Positions 24,867 through 33,393 of a stretch of DNA of 64,000 nt are shown piece after piece. Location: positions 1-64,000 of the forward strand of contig CAZSAL010000008.1 in the NCBI GenBank assembly GCA_964604825.1, written 5' to 3'. Source of the DNA: CAZSAL01 sp964604825. Lineage in GTDB: Bacteria > Elusimicrobiota > Elusimicrobia > 2-01-FULL-59-12. Position 1 is the stretch's first letter, and each line of letters starts with the position of its first letter. The position numbers and the translations under genes are program-made. The notes below the pieces were generated by a model that saw only the letters and a list, made by a program, of their open reading frames with translations, was not told the DNA's origin and did not search any database.

Positions 24867-26024
24867 ATGCCGGATCCAACGATCCTTTGCATCCCGCTTG
24901 ACCAGATAGGTCCATCGCCTTACCAGCCTAGAAAAAATTTCGATCCCGACAAACTCAAAGCCTTTGCCGTCTCCCTTGAAAAAGAAGGACAGCTCCAGCC
25001 GATCCTGGTGAGACGCATTTCATCACCTCAGTCCTCCCCCTCAAGGGGGGACCATCGTGCCGATGTGTTAATGGACGATGGCCTAGCATCCACTGAACAT
25101 AGGTCGCAAGGAGGTGGGGATGGGGGTGTTAATAGAGGCGACCCCCCACCTCAGTCCTCCCCCTCAAGGGGGGAGGAAGTAAGGTACGAGATCATTTCCG
25201 GTGAGCGGAGGTGGCGCGCGACGCAGCTTCTGGGCTTGAAAACAATTGAGGCCAAAGTCATCGAAACCGTGAGCGAGGCAGCGGCAGCGGCCAAAGGCAT
25301 GGTGGAAAACCTCCAGCGCGAGGACCTGGACCCTATAGAGGAAGCGGAAGGCCTTAATACGCTGGCAAAGCTTGATCCCGGCTACTGGACACAGGACCAG
25401 ATAGCCAAAATAACAGGAAAAACGCAAAGTCATGTATCAGAAACGATGCGATTTTTAAGCTTTTCTGAGAATTTAAAGGGAAATATCCGTCAACGGATAA
25501 TCAGCCCTGAACATGGGGCTGAGCTTCTTAGATTACCCACCTCGGAGCTTCAGGATAAGGTAGCAGGCCAGATTGTAAATAAGGGCCTCACTGTAATTAA
25601 AACCCGCAACCTCGTAAACTCAATCTTACAGCACAAAACCGCCCCCTACCCTGCACCATCCACCTCGAAGGGGGAGGGAGGGGGTGGGGGTGAAACTGCT
25701 AAAAAGACAGGCCGCCCGCTAAAAGATCCCCTGGCAAGCCTGTGGCCAAAACTGCTGGCAGATGGCGCAATAAACCCTGCCGGTTCGTGGACTGTAGCCT
25801 TCAAGAAAGAGAAATGGAACTTCGCAGTGGACGTCGCCCCGGCAAGCCTCAGGCCGGGGTCCATGAATGAAGTAAGGCTGGCCCTGGCGGCCTGGTTCCA
25901 TCAAATGGCGGACGCCCTTGCGGGAACTGATCAGGAAGGTAACGGGCTGTCCCAGCACACCCCGGAAAGTATCCCGACACCGGAGGAAGTGCGTAAAATC
26001 CTGGAGAGGTATAAAAAACAATGA
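24867..26024 (+). CDS. ParB-like nuclease/partition protein interrupted by in-frame repeats
   Basis: The 385-residue protein has ParB-type motifs: IPLDQIGPSPYQPRKNFD (about 9-26), LQPILVRR (43-50) and EIISGERRWRATQLLG (about 108-123). A helix-turn-helix region (WTQDQIAKITGKTQSHVSETMRFLSFS) follows. In ParB proteins the second and third motifs are separated by only a few residues; here about 54 residues rich in S/P/R/G/D intervene (about 52-105), made by two palindromic copies. A further copy lies at about 259-276. GGGAGG precedes ATG 24867. It is coupled by a 4-base overlap to the next gene. Without a ParA it may be a regulator or an island-borne factor. Confidence 0.85.
   Translation: MPDPTILCIPLDQIGPSPYQPRKNFDPDKLKAFAVSLEKEGQLQPILVRRISSPQSSPSRGDHRADVLMDDGLASTEHRSQGGGDGGVNRGDPPPQSSPSRGEEVRYEIISGERRWRATQLLGLKTIEAKVIETVSEAAAAAKGMVENLQREDLDPIEEAEGLNTLAKLDPGYWTQDQIAKITGKTQSHVSETMRFLSFSENLKGNIRQRIISPEHGAELLRLPTSELQDKVAGQIVNKGLTVIKTRNLVNSILQHKTAPYPAPSTSKGEGGGGGETAKKTGRPLKDPLASLWPKLLADGAINPAGSWTVAFKKEKWNFAVDVAPASLRPGSMNEVRLALAAWFHQMADALAGTDQEGNGLSQHTPESIPTPEEVRKILERYKKQ
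25024..25174. repeat. In-frame C/G-rich palindromic elements, double copy B5 (in parB-like gene)
   Basis: Two exact 28-base direct copies, each beginning CACCTCAGTCCTCCCCCTCA and ending AGGGGGGA, occur at 25024-25051 and 25147-25174. Between them lie about 95 bases including GGAGGTGGGGATGGGGGTGTT, which resembles the G-rich arm of the same family in the opposite sense. The whole block is open in the host frame. Confidence 0.9.
25641..25692. repeat. In-frame C/G-rich palindromic element, copy B6 (in parB-like gene)
   Basis: The element reads GCCCCCTACCCTGCACCATC, then CACCTCGAAGGGGGAGGGAG, then GGGGTGGGGGTG. It is close in sequence to copy B4 in suhB and encodes APYPAPSTSKGEGGGGGE. Confidence 0.87.
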
Positions 26025-26635
26025 GCCTATCTCAATATCTTACCTATCTGGTGGACAAGGCCATGTTGTCGCAAGGAGTTGCCGAGGCAATCAATAAAGA
26101 TTACCCAGAGGAAGCAGACCAGTACAAAGCGGCAAAAGACTACATCGCCTTGAAGAATCACATTTTGGAAAGAAACGCCAATGTCACGGAGGACTGCAGG
26201 AACCGCCTGCTGGTCATGAAAGTTTTTGACCTGCTGGGGCCATACAAGGCGTACCTTGAAAATAAGGAGTTAGAAGCTGACTTTGAAAAAATGATGATAG
26301 ATCTGCCGATTCTTTGGAAAAAGTTGGGCAATCCTCCCTGCATCTGGTGTGGTGACCCCTTTACAAGCGTTGAAGATCACACCTATCAGTGCCTTATGAT
26401 GTGGGCGGCAATCAGCTTAAGCGATATGCTGCGCAACTGGGAAGCGGCAGGAAAGGCAACCCCGGAGGATAAGGCAAACCGCATAGAGTTGGACAAAAAG
26501 CTGGAAGAAATCAGCGCAAACCTGGACGCCCTGAAGAAGAAAGCCGCAGCGCCTAAAGGCGAAACTCCGCTGGCTGAATCCTGTGAGAGGGAGCAGAGGG
26601 CCGGGGACAATAAGGATCCAGGTGCTGTTACCTAA
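26021..26635 (+). CDS. Unknown protein with a cysteine cluster, coupled to the ParB-like gene
   Basis: I do not recognise this 204-residue protein. It is mostly helical and charged, with a central CIWCGDPFTSVEDHTYQC motif that could bind a metal, and a coiled-coil-like stretch (KANRIELDKKLEEISANLDALKKKAAA) before a polar tail. Its ATG overlaps the stop of the ParB-like gene by 4 bases, so the two are translated together and probably act together. A perfect 12-pair inverted repeat follows its stop. Confidence 0.6.
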   Translation: MSLSQYLTYLVDKAMLSQGVAEAINKDYPEEADQYKAAKDYIALKNHILERNANVTEDCRNRLLVMKVFDLLGPYKAYLENKELEADFEKMMIDLPILWKKLGNPPCIWCGDPFTSVEDHTYQCLMMWAAISLSDMLRNWEAAGKATPEDKANRIELDKKLEEISANLDALKKKAAAPKGETPLAESCEREQRAGDNKDPGAVT

Positions 26636-26640
26636 GGCCA

Positions 26641-26668
26641 CACATTGTTCAGAGCCCTGAACAATGTG
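26641..26668. promoter_or_regulatory. Perfect 12-base inverted repeat between two accessory genes
   Basis: CACATTGTTCAG and CTGAACAATGTG are exact inverted copies around AGCC. No T-run follows on the + strand. The repeat lies 5 bases after one gene and 40 before the next ATPase start, so it may be an operator for that ATPase or a processing hairpin. A TAATAT motif at about 26691 could be a -10 element. Confidence 0.5.
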
Positions 26669-26708
26669 TAAATATGGTAAAAACATGCTGTAATATAGGC
26701 AAATAAAA

Positions 26709-27869
26709 ATGACATTTAAGCGCGACAAAATCCTCAAGCCGCTTCAAGAAAATCTTTCTCGACCCGTTCATATTCTTCAGATTTTGGTGGGGCCGCGGCA
26801 GGTCGGTAAGACAACGGCTGTCCAGCAATTGCTTGAATCCTGGCCGGATTTCAAGCTGTATGTTACAGCCGATCAGTTGATTCCGCCGGATACCGAATGG
26901 CTTGCGGAGAATTGGCGTCAGGCCAGAACCCTTTCCGGCAAACATCCCATCCTCGTCATCGATGAGGTTCAAAAAGTAAATCGTTGGAGCGAAGCCGTGA
27001 AGATGCTCCACGATGAAGACGTTCGGGAAAAAAGACCGCTGCGGGTTATCCTTCTCGGATCTTCCGCGCTACTGCTCCAGCGCGGAATGCAAGAAAGCCT
27101 GGCCGGCCGTTTCCAGTTGATCCACTGCCCGCATTGGAGTTACGCGGAATGTCGCCGGGCCTTCCAATGGACGCTGGATCAGTTTCTCTTTTTCGGAGGT
27201 TATCCTGGAGCCGTTCCTTTCATTGATCATTTCGTTACCTGGCGGGATTACATACAGAATTCCCTGCTGGAAGCCGTGATCGGCCGGGATATCCCGACTG
27301 TGCAGCGCATTGATCAGCCGGCGCTTTTCCGGCAAACGCTGGCGCTTGCCTGCCAGCATCCGGCGGAAATCATAAGCCTGCAGAAGCTCCTCGGACAGCT
27401 GCAGGACCGGGGAAGTATCAATACATTGGCCAATTATCTGGAATTTATCGCCGGCGCATTCCTTGTCGAAACTGTTCGAAAATATAGTCCACATGCTATC
27501 CGTGTCCGTGCCTCCATTCCAAAATTCGTTGTCCGAAACAATGCGCTCGTCACAGCTCTCCGAAATATCCCGTTTGAACAAGCATTGAAAGATCGGCCTT
27601 TTTATGGGCGTCTCGTTGAAAACGCTGTGGGCGCCGCTTTGGTGAACGATGGGGAGAAAGTCTTTTATTGGTCCGAGCGCGATAAGGAGGTCGACTTCGT
27701 TATTCAGCGGAGCCAGGAGATCATCGCAGTGGAAGTCAAGGCTGGTCAGGATAGCCATACACCGGGGCTAAAAACGTTCTTGAATCGGTACGCCGAAGCC
27801 AGACCTGTGCGTATCGGCGGCTCGGGTGCTGATTTATCTGTTGAACAATTTCTGTTGTCAGGTTTATGA
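26709..27869 (+). CDS. AAA ATPase with a DUF4143-type C-terminus (second copy in the island)
   Basis: This 386-residue protein has Walker A VGPRQVGKTT (about 27-36), Walker B PILVIDEVQKV, the sensor LLGSSALLLQ, a helical middle and a C-terminal nuclease-like patch KEVDFVIQRSQEIIAVEVKAG (D-n-E-x-K). It is the same broad class as the ATPase at 22912 but of the shorter, classical type. The family often lies beside antitoxin or defence genes; its function is not settled. Its last codons overlap a 30-codon reading frame that leads into the cas3 relic. Confidence 0.88.
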   Translation: MTFKRDKILKPLQENLSRPVHILQILVGPRQVGKTTAVQQLLESWPDFKLYVTADQLIPPDTEWLAENWRQARTLSGKHPILVIDEVQKVNRWSEAVKMLHDEDVREKRPLRVILLGSSALLLQRGMQESLAGRFQLIHCPHWSYAECRRAFQWTLDQFLFFGGYPGAVPFIDHFVTWRDYIQNSLLEAVIGRDIPTVQRIDQPALFRQTLALACQHPAEIISLQKLLGQLQDRGSINTLANYLEFIAGAFLVETVRKYSPHAIRVRASIPKFVVRNNALVTALRNIPFEQALKDRPFYGRLVENAVGAALVNDGEKVFYWSERDKEVDFVIQRSQEIIAVEVKAGQDSHTPGLKTFLNRYAEARPVRIGGSGADLSVEQFLLSGL

Positions 27870-27958
27870 CGCGCGATGTAAACTCCGGACCCTTCGATCT
27901 TGATCAGGGTGAAACCCCGCGCTCCGACTCTTTCGAGGTGGAACTGGTTAAGGCGTAA
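27866..27958 (+). CDS. Thirty-residue open frame, possibly the tail of a lost gene
   Basis: This short frame overlaps the ATPase stop (ATGA) and ends one base before the ATG of the truncated cas3 copy. The product is acidic (VNSGPFDLDQGETPRSDSFE) and ends in VELVKA. It looks more like the end of a larger protein than a functional peptide, which would fit rearrangement at this junction. I cannot name the parent family. Confidence 0.3.
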   Translation: MTRDVNSGPFDLDQGETPRSDSFEVELVKA

Positions 27959-27959
27959 G

Positions 27960-28067
27960 ATGAAACAGCTTTACGCCCACAGCAGGCCCGGAAAGCCTCC
28001 GGAAGAATGGCAGCCGCTGGAAGAACACCTAACGACATTAAAGATTAGGAGTGGCTATGGATTCTGA
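27960..28067 (+). pseudogene. Relic of a cas3 5' end
   Basis: From ATG 27960 the frame reads MKQLYAHSRPGKPPEEWQPL, continues EEHL and then loses all similarity, stopping inside rhuM. Bases 27972-28030 are identical to 28681-28739 in the intact cas3 gene (59 of 59). The first five residues differ from the intact gene and look like a normal Cas3 I-C start. This is either the abandoned start of the original cas3, split by the rhuM segment, or a partial duplication. Confidence 0.85.
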
Positions 28068-28590
28068 TCAAATGACAATTTATGAAACCGAGGACGGCAA
28101 GATACGCGTGGAGGTCTTGTTTGGAAAGGAAAATGTCTGGCTGACTCAGAAGTTGATGGCCGACCTGTTTGAGTGTTCATCGGACAATGTTTCTTTGCAT
28201 CTGAAGAATATCTATGCCGAACGTGAATTGAATGAAAAGTCAACTACCGATAAATTCTCGGTAGTTCAAAAAGAAGGAACAAGAAAGGTCAAGCGCGAGA
28301 TCACTTATTACAGCCTCGAAGCTATTATTGCCGTAGGCTACCGGATCAACACCGCCAGGGGAACTCAGTTTCGCTCATGGGCAGAAAAACTGGACGCATT
28401 CCTTAAATTCAATGAACAGGAGATCCTGAACTATAAGGGAAAGGTGTCGCACGATGTCGCCATCGCCCTGGCCGAAAAACAATACGAAGTATTTCGCGTT
28501 GAGCAGGACAGGCGCTTTGAGTCCGATTTTGACCAGGAAGTTAAATATTTGATGGCGCGAAAAAAGAGGAAAAATGACCAGATGGATTAG
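28057..28590 (+). pseudogene. rhuM: RhuM-family protein with a large internal deletion
   Basis: RhuM-like proteins are widespread in islands and have no settled function. The N-terminal half is intact (IYETEDGKIRVEVLFGKENVWLTQKLMADLF; ITYYSLEAIIAVGYRINTARGTQFRSWA). It then jumps to EKLDAFLKFNEQEILNYKGKVSHDVAIALAEKQYE, the normal C-terminus. As I know the family, well over 100 residues usually lie between these two segments. The frame is kept across the join, so a 177-residue product could still be made. ATG 28057 has AGGAG five bases upstream. Confidence 0.75.
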
Positions 28591-28644
28591 TACGATTGGC
28601 GCGCAACTATCGCGCGAACAAAAATGAAAACATGAGCCGGGAAA

Positions 28645-30879
28645 ATGAGTAACATCCAGAAGCTGCTTGAAAAGATCGTCTACGCCCACAGCAGGCCCGG
28701 AAAGCCTCCGGAAGAATGGCAGCCGCTGGAAGAACACCTGAAGGCGGTTGCGGATAAGGCTGCCGAATTCGCCGCCGATTTCCAATCCGCAGACTGGGCT
28801 TGGAACGCCGGCTGGCTTCATGATGTGGGAAAGGCCACAAATGCATTTCAAAAGTATCTCTCAAAAAGCAACGGATTAGACGACTCTTCTTACGACGATG
28901 ACGGTAGTATGTCCAACCATGCTAGTGCAGGCGCAATGCTTGCCAGTCAGACTCTTGGAGATTGTGTGGGGCGTATTTTGGCCTACATTTCCACTGGTCA
29001 TCATGCTGGTCTGCCAGATTGGTACACGGTTGATGCTGGCAATGCTGCCCTTCCAAAAAGACTGGAGGAAGGTCGGAAGAATCTTGAGTACATTAAAAGT
29101 TTTGCCAAAGATATTGTTAGCAGGCTTCGCCCTCTTCGGTGTCCCCCGGATTTCGTAAAGAAGCCGGGACATTTCCATCTTTGGGTGAGAATGATCTTCT
29201 CCTGCTTGGTGGACGCTGATTATCTTAATACGGAATGTTTTGTGGCACCGGAGAAGGCGGTATTCCGAGATGGGTATCCGAGCTTACAACATCTGGCCAA
29301 GAGATTCTTTGATGCTCTTTATAAATTGGAGAAAAGCGCCTCATTAACTTCAGTGAATATTATCCGTTCCGAGATTCGACAGGCTTGTGAAAAGAAGGCC
29401 AATGACCCTCGAGGATTTTTTTCTTTGGAAGTCCCAACCGGAGGCGGGAAAACATTTTCAGCGATGGCATTCGCTTTTCGCCATGCTTTGAAGCATGGTC
29501 ATCGGCGTGTAATCTATGTCATCCCCTATACGAGCATTATCGAACAAACAGCCCAGGCCCTTTCCAAGTTCGTTGGGAAAGAAAATGTAGTAGAGCATCA
29601 TAGCAATCTTGAGCCTGATCGCGAGTCTCAACGATCTCGTTTGGCGGCGGAAAATTGGGATGCTCCCGTCATTGTCACTACAAACGTTCAATTTTTTGAG
29701 TCACTTTATGCTGCGAAATCAAGTCGTTGCCGGAAACTGCATAACATTGTTAACAGCGTTGTGATTCTCGATGAAGCCCAGCTGCTGTCTCCGCGATGGC
29801 TTTCACCTTGCGTTGATGTCATGAACCAGCTTGTGCAAAATTACGGAGTAACCATGGTATTGGCAACTGCCACGCAACCCGCATTAAATTCCTTGCCGCC
29901 ACCCTGTCCGAATCTTGATCCGCCAACAGCAATTATTCCATCGGAGATGAATCTATATGAGCGACTAAAACGTGTTGATTACGGGTTGCCAGTAGATTGG
30001 ATTAAAGGCAATGACTGGCAGGATATTGCGGAAAGACTGCAACGACACGAACAAGTCCTCTGTATAGTAAATACTCGCCGGGACTGTCACGATCTATTTA
30101 AGCTCATGCCAAAAGGAACCATGTACCTTTCTGCTCTGATGTGCGGGAAGCATCGTTCTGAAAAGATTGCCGAAATAAAAAAACGGCTAAAAGATGGACT
30201 TCCAACTCGCGTTATAAGTACGCAACTGGTCGAAGCTGGGGTCGATATTGATTTCCCCGTGGTTTACCGTGCCTTGACGGGTTTGGATTCTATTGCACAG
30301 GCTGCTGGTCGATGCAACCGCGAGGGTCGGCTGAATGAGAGCAACCGATTCGGGCAGGTATATGTCTTCATCCCGCCGAACCCTTCGCCAAGTGGCTTAT
30401 TGCTCAAAGGCGAACAATCAGCACGAGAAATGGCATCTCTTCCCGAATTCGATCTTCATACTACAGATACTTTTAATCGCTATTTCCGATTATTTTATTC
30501 GGCAGTCAATGATACGGGGATGGATTGGCTTATTGGTAGGCTCATTAGGGATGCTGCCCCTGCTCTCCATTTTCAATTCCGTACGGCTGATCGGGAATTC
30601 AACATTATTGATCAGGCTCAACGTCCCGTTTTTGTGCGGTATGGTGATAGTGACAAGTGGCTTGATGAATTGCGCCGGATCGGTCCGACACGGCAGAATA
30701 TGCGCCTGCTGCAGCGCTATGTCGTGAATTTGCGAGAAAATAATTTTAGGAAAGCCGTTGAAAATGGTTTGGTAGAGCAAATTCGAGATGGATATTGGTG
30801 CTGGGCTTTGAAGTACGATCCTGAAATCGGCTTGAACATTTTTACTGGGGGTTGGACGCCGGAAGATTTGAATCAGTAA
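28645..30879 (+). CDS. cas3: Type I-C CRISPR helicase-nuclease Cas3
   Basis: Cas3 is recruited by target-bound Cascade and degrades DNA. The 744-residue protein has an N-terminal HD nuclease (EEHLKAVADKAAEFA, then WLHDVGKATNAFQKYL with H59-D60), helicase Walker A VPTGGGKT (about 263-270), the DEAQ box (about 376-379) and motif VI QAAGRCNREG. The first ~70 codons are G/C-rich and share 59 bases with a relic 700 bases upstream, while the rest is distinctly AT-richer, suggesting a recombination joint near 28850. It opens a single-strand cas operon with short gaps and overlaps. Confidence 0.96.
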   Translation: MSNIQKLLEKIVYAHSRPGKPPEEWQPLEEHLKAVADKAAEFAADFQSADWAWNAGWLHDVGKATNAFQKYLSKSNGLDDSSYDDDGSMSNHASAGAMLASQTLGDCVGRILAYISTGHHAGLPDWYTVDAGNAALPKRLEEGRKNLEYIKSFAKDIVSRLRPLRCPPDFVKKPGHFHLWVRMIFSCLVDADYLNTECFVAPEKAVFRDGYPSLQHLAKRFFDALYKLEKSASLTSVNIIRSEIRQACEKKANDPRGFFSLEVPTGGGKTFSAMAFAFRHALKHGHRRVIYVIPYTSIIEQTAQALSKFVGKENVVEHHSNLEPDRESQRSRLAAENWDAPVIVTTNVQFFESLYAAKSSRCRKLHNIVNSVVILDEAQLLSPRWLSPCVDVMNQLVQNYGVTMVLATATQPALNSLPPPCPNLDPPTAIIPSEMNLYERLKRVDYGLPVDWIKGNDWQDIAERLQRHEQVLCIVNTRRDCHDLFKLMPKGTMYLSALMCGKHRSEKIAEIKKRLKDGLPTRVISTQLVEAGVDIDFPVVYRALTGLDSIAQAAGRCNREGRLNESNRFGQVYVFIPPNPSPSGLLLKGEQSAREMASLPEFDLHTTDTFNRYFRLFYSAVNDTGMDWLIGRLIRDAAPALHFQFRTADREFNIIDQAQRPVFVRYGDSDKWLDELRRIGPTRQNMRLLQRYVVNLRENNFRKAVENGLVEQIRDGYWCWALKYDPEIGLNIFTGGWTPEDLNQ

Positions 30880-30901
30880 AGCGGAAAGTGGGAGATGAAT
30901 T

Positions 30902-31642
30902 ATGAGAGGTTTTTGCCTAGAAGTCAGCGGTCCCTATGCTTGTTTTACTCGTCCTGAGATGAAGGTGGAGCGGGTCAGCTATGACGTGATTACACCGTCA
31001 GCTGCGCGGGCTATTTTTGATGCCATCCTTTGGAAGCCTGCTATTTTCTGGCGGATGATGAAGATCGAGGTTTTACATCCCATTCGATGGATTTCTGTTC
31101 GAAGGAATGAGGTTGGTAAAGTGGCGTCAATGCGATCAGAAGCTATCTTTATTGATGACAATAATACGCGACAACAACGTGCAGGGCTCTTACTTAGGGA
31201 TGTAAAGTATCGGCTTCATGCAGAGTTCGAATTCATTCCACTAGGAAAACGCAGTGAAGTACGAAATCCAGTCCCCACATGGTTGATGAACTCAGAAGCA
31301 GCGGAAGATCTTAAAAGACCGGGGAACCGAGCGGATGAGACGGAGGCCAAATACGCAGCCATGTTCGATCGCCGTGCTGGGAGAGGACAGTGTTTCACTC
31401 AGCCATATCTGGGGTGCCGTGAATTCTCCGCAGCATTTAGGCTCGTCGATCCGAAGGCCGAACCGGCCATTTGGAGAGAGGAATATAAAATTCGCGATCT
31501 TGGTTTTGCCGAGTGTCGTGATCTAGGTTGGATGCTCTACGACATGGACTTTTCGTTCCCATCGGATCCAAAACCACAATTTTTCCATGCCTATATCGAA
31601 AATGGCTCTATTGATCTTCGCAATGTGGAGGTGCGCTCGTGA
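30902..31642 (+). CDS. cas5c: Type I-C Cas5 (crRNA-processing subunit)
   Basis: In type I-C systems Cas5 replaces Cas6. It cuts the CRISPR transcript in the repeat and caps the 5' handle of the crRNA in the surveillance complex. The 246-residue product has the family N-terminus LEVSGPYACFTRPEMKVERVSYDVITPSAARAIFDAILWKP and the region PYLGCREFSAAFRLV. GGGAG precedes ATG 30902, 22 bases after cas3. It overlaps cas8c by 4 bases. Composition is AT-richer than cas4-cas1. Confidence 0.95.
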   Translation: MRGFCLEVSGPYACFTRPEMKVERVSYDVITPSAARAIFDAILWKPAIFWRMMKIEVLHPIRWISVRRNEVGKVASMRSEAIFIDDNNTRQQRAGLLLRDVKYRLHAEFEFIPLGKRSEVRNPVPTWLMNSEAAEDLKRPGNRADETEAKYAAMFDRRAGRGQCFTQPYLGCREFSAAFRLVDPKAEPAIWREEYKIRDLGFAECRDLGWMLYDMDFSFPSDPKPQFFHAYIENGSIDLRNVEVRS

Positions 31643-33393
31643 TCCTTCAAGTGCTGAAGGAATACTATGAAAGAAAGCCTGCTCTGCCTCGTTTCGGCTG
31701 GGAGGAACGTAGGTTCCCATTCCTTGTGGTGATTAGCGAATCTGGAGAATTTCTCAGATTCGAAGATACGCGTGAAGGTGAAAATGGGCATTTATATCTT
31801 GTTCCTGCTCTTGGGGAAAAGAAGGGCAATGGGATCAAGGCAAATTTATTTTGGGAAAATATCGAATATATGTTCGGCATGCCTATGCCCACAGCGGTTA
31901 AGCCGAATCCTGATCAGGTTCGAGTGCAAAAACAACATGAGGCGTATTGTGACAGGATCAAGGAGCTCAAAGGCTCAGGGAAGACGTTTGACGCGATTAA
32001 TCGCTTTGCGCGCTCACGTGTAAACACAGAACGGATAAAGAAAGATCCGCTTTGGGAAAAGGTCAGGCGGTTAAACACTTTTCTGTTGCCTAAAGTAGAG
32101 CACATTGGAGTTATCACCGAAGAATCAGAAATCAAGGATGCGGTAATTCGGCTATCCAAGAAGACAGGTGATGGCAGCGTTTTGACACGGGCTTGTCTTG
32201 TGACTGGAGAGATGGGGAAAATAGCTCGATTGGAACCTCCGATCAAAGGAGTTCTTGGAAAGGATCGGAAGGCAGAGCGTTCTTTGATCTCGTTCAACGA
32301 GGAATCCTTTCGGTCATTCGGTAAACAGAAGAATTTTAATGCTCCGGTTGGGGAATTAGCCGTTTTTTCTTACACAACGGCATTAAATTATTTGCTCCGT
32401 TCTAAGCAACGAATGTGGGTAGGAGACGCATCCACTGTTTTTTGGTCCGCCAAAGCCACGAAATTTGAGGGACAATTCAAAGATTTTTTTTCTGAGCCGA
32501 TCGAAGACAATCCTGATCGTAATACTGACGCAATAAAAAGTCTTTTCAACGCTGTGCAAAACGGTACGTTACCTCCGATGGATGCCCATAGTAAGTTCTA
32601 TGTTCTTGGCCTTGCCCCAAACGCTGCCCGTATAGCCGTTCGTTTCTGGATCGTGGACACCGTAGATGGGATGGCAAACAAAATTTGCCAGCATTTCATC
32701 GACACGGAAATAGTGCACAAGCCTTGGGAGCGAGACGCGTTATCCTTGTTCCGCATGTTGGTTTCTACTGCCGTTCAGGATAAAGCAGAGAACATCGCCC
32801 CGAATCTTCCAGGCAATACTATGCGTGCAATCCTAGCAGGTTTGCCATACCCGCAAACGCTTTTGTTCGCCGTTATCCGGCGCATTCGGGCAGAACACGA
32901 TATCACTTATCCTCGCGCCGCCATCATTAAGGCATGCATTAATCGCTCAACACGTTATATGAACCCAAAAATCAAGGAGGAACTTAAAGTGAGTCTTGAC
33001 CTCGAAAATACAAACATTGGTTATCTTCTGGGGCGACTTTTTGCTGTTCTAGAGAGAGCCCAGATTGTTTCGCACACCCAAGACGGTGGGAAGGTGCCGA
33101 ATTCGACAATTCGCGATCGCTATTACGGAGCGGCATCAAGTACGCCTGTGGCTGTATACGGTACACTTCTGAATAAACTGGCTCCGCATCACTTATCCAA
33201 ACTAAAAAGCGAGAATTTGCGAATATACTTCAAGAAATTGATTGCTCAGATTATGGACAATGGCATTGATGGGAAGATTGGTTTCCCTGCTGTTCTTTCC
33301 TTAGACAACCAAGGTCGTTTTGCTATTGGTTACTACCACCAGATGCAAGAATTTTATACGAAAAAAATTCAACCCAAGGAGAAACTCTCATGA
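31639..33393 (+). CDS. cas8c: Type I-C large subunit Cas8c (Csd1)
   Basis: Cas8c is the large Cascade subunit that takes part in PAM recognition. The 584-residue protein begins at GTG 31639 with MILQVLKEYYERKPALPRFGW and has the Csd1-typical segments FSYTTALNYLLRS, VGDASTVFWSAK and LGLAPNAARIAVRFW. The C-terminal helical part follows (NIGYLLGRLFAVLERAQ; AAIIKACINRSTRYMNP). Its start and stop each overlap neighbouring genes by 4 bases, indicating strict co-translation. No frameshift or internal stop is seen. Confidence 0.95.
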   Translation: MILQVLKEYYERKPALPRFGWEERRFPFLVVISESGEFLRFEDTREGENGHLYLVPALGEKKGNGIKANLFWENIEYMFGMPMPTAVKPNPDQVRVQKQHEAYCDRIKELKGSGKTFDAINRFARSRVNTERIKKDPLWEKVRRLNTFLLPKVEHIGVITEESEIKDAVIRLSKKTGDGSVLTRACLVTGEMGKIARLEPPIKGVLGKDRKAERSLISFNEESFRSFGKQKNFNAPVGELAVFSYTTALNYLLRSKQRMWVGDASTVFWSAKATKFEGQFKDFFSEPIEDNPDRNTDAIKSLFNAVQNGTLPPMDAHSKFYVLGLAPNAARIAVRFWIVDTVDGMANKICQHFIDTEIVHKPWERDALSLFRMLVSTAVQDKAENIAPNLPGNTMRAILAGLPYPQTLLFAVIRRIRAEHDITYPRAAIIKACINRSTRYMNPKIKEELKVSLDLENTNIGYLLGRLFAVLERAQIVSHTQDGGKVPNSTIRDRYYGAASSTPVAVYGTLLNKLAPHHLSKLKSENLRIYFKKLIAQIMDNGIDGKIGFPAVLSLDNQGRFAIGYYHQMQEFYTKKIQPKEKLS

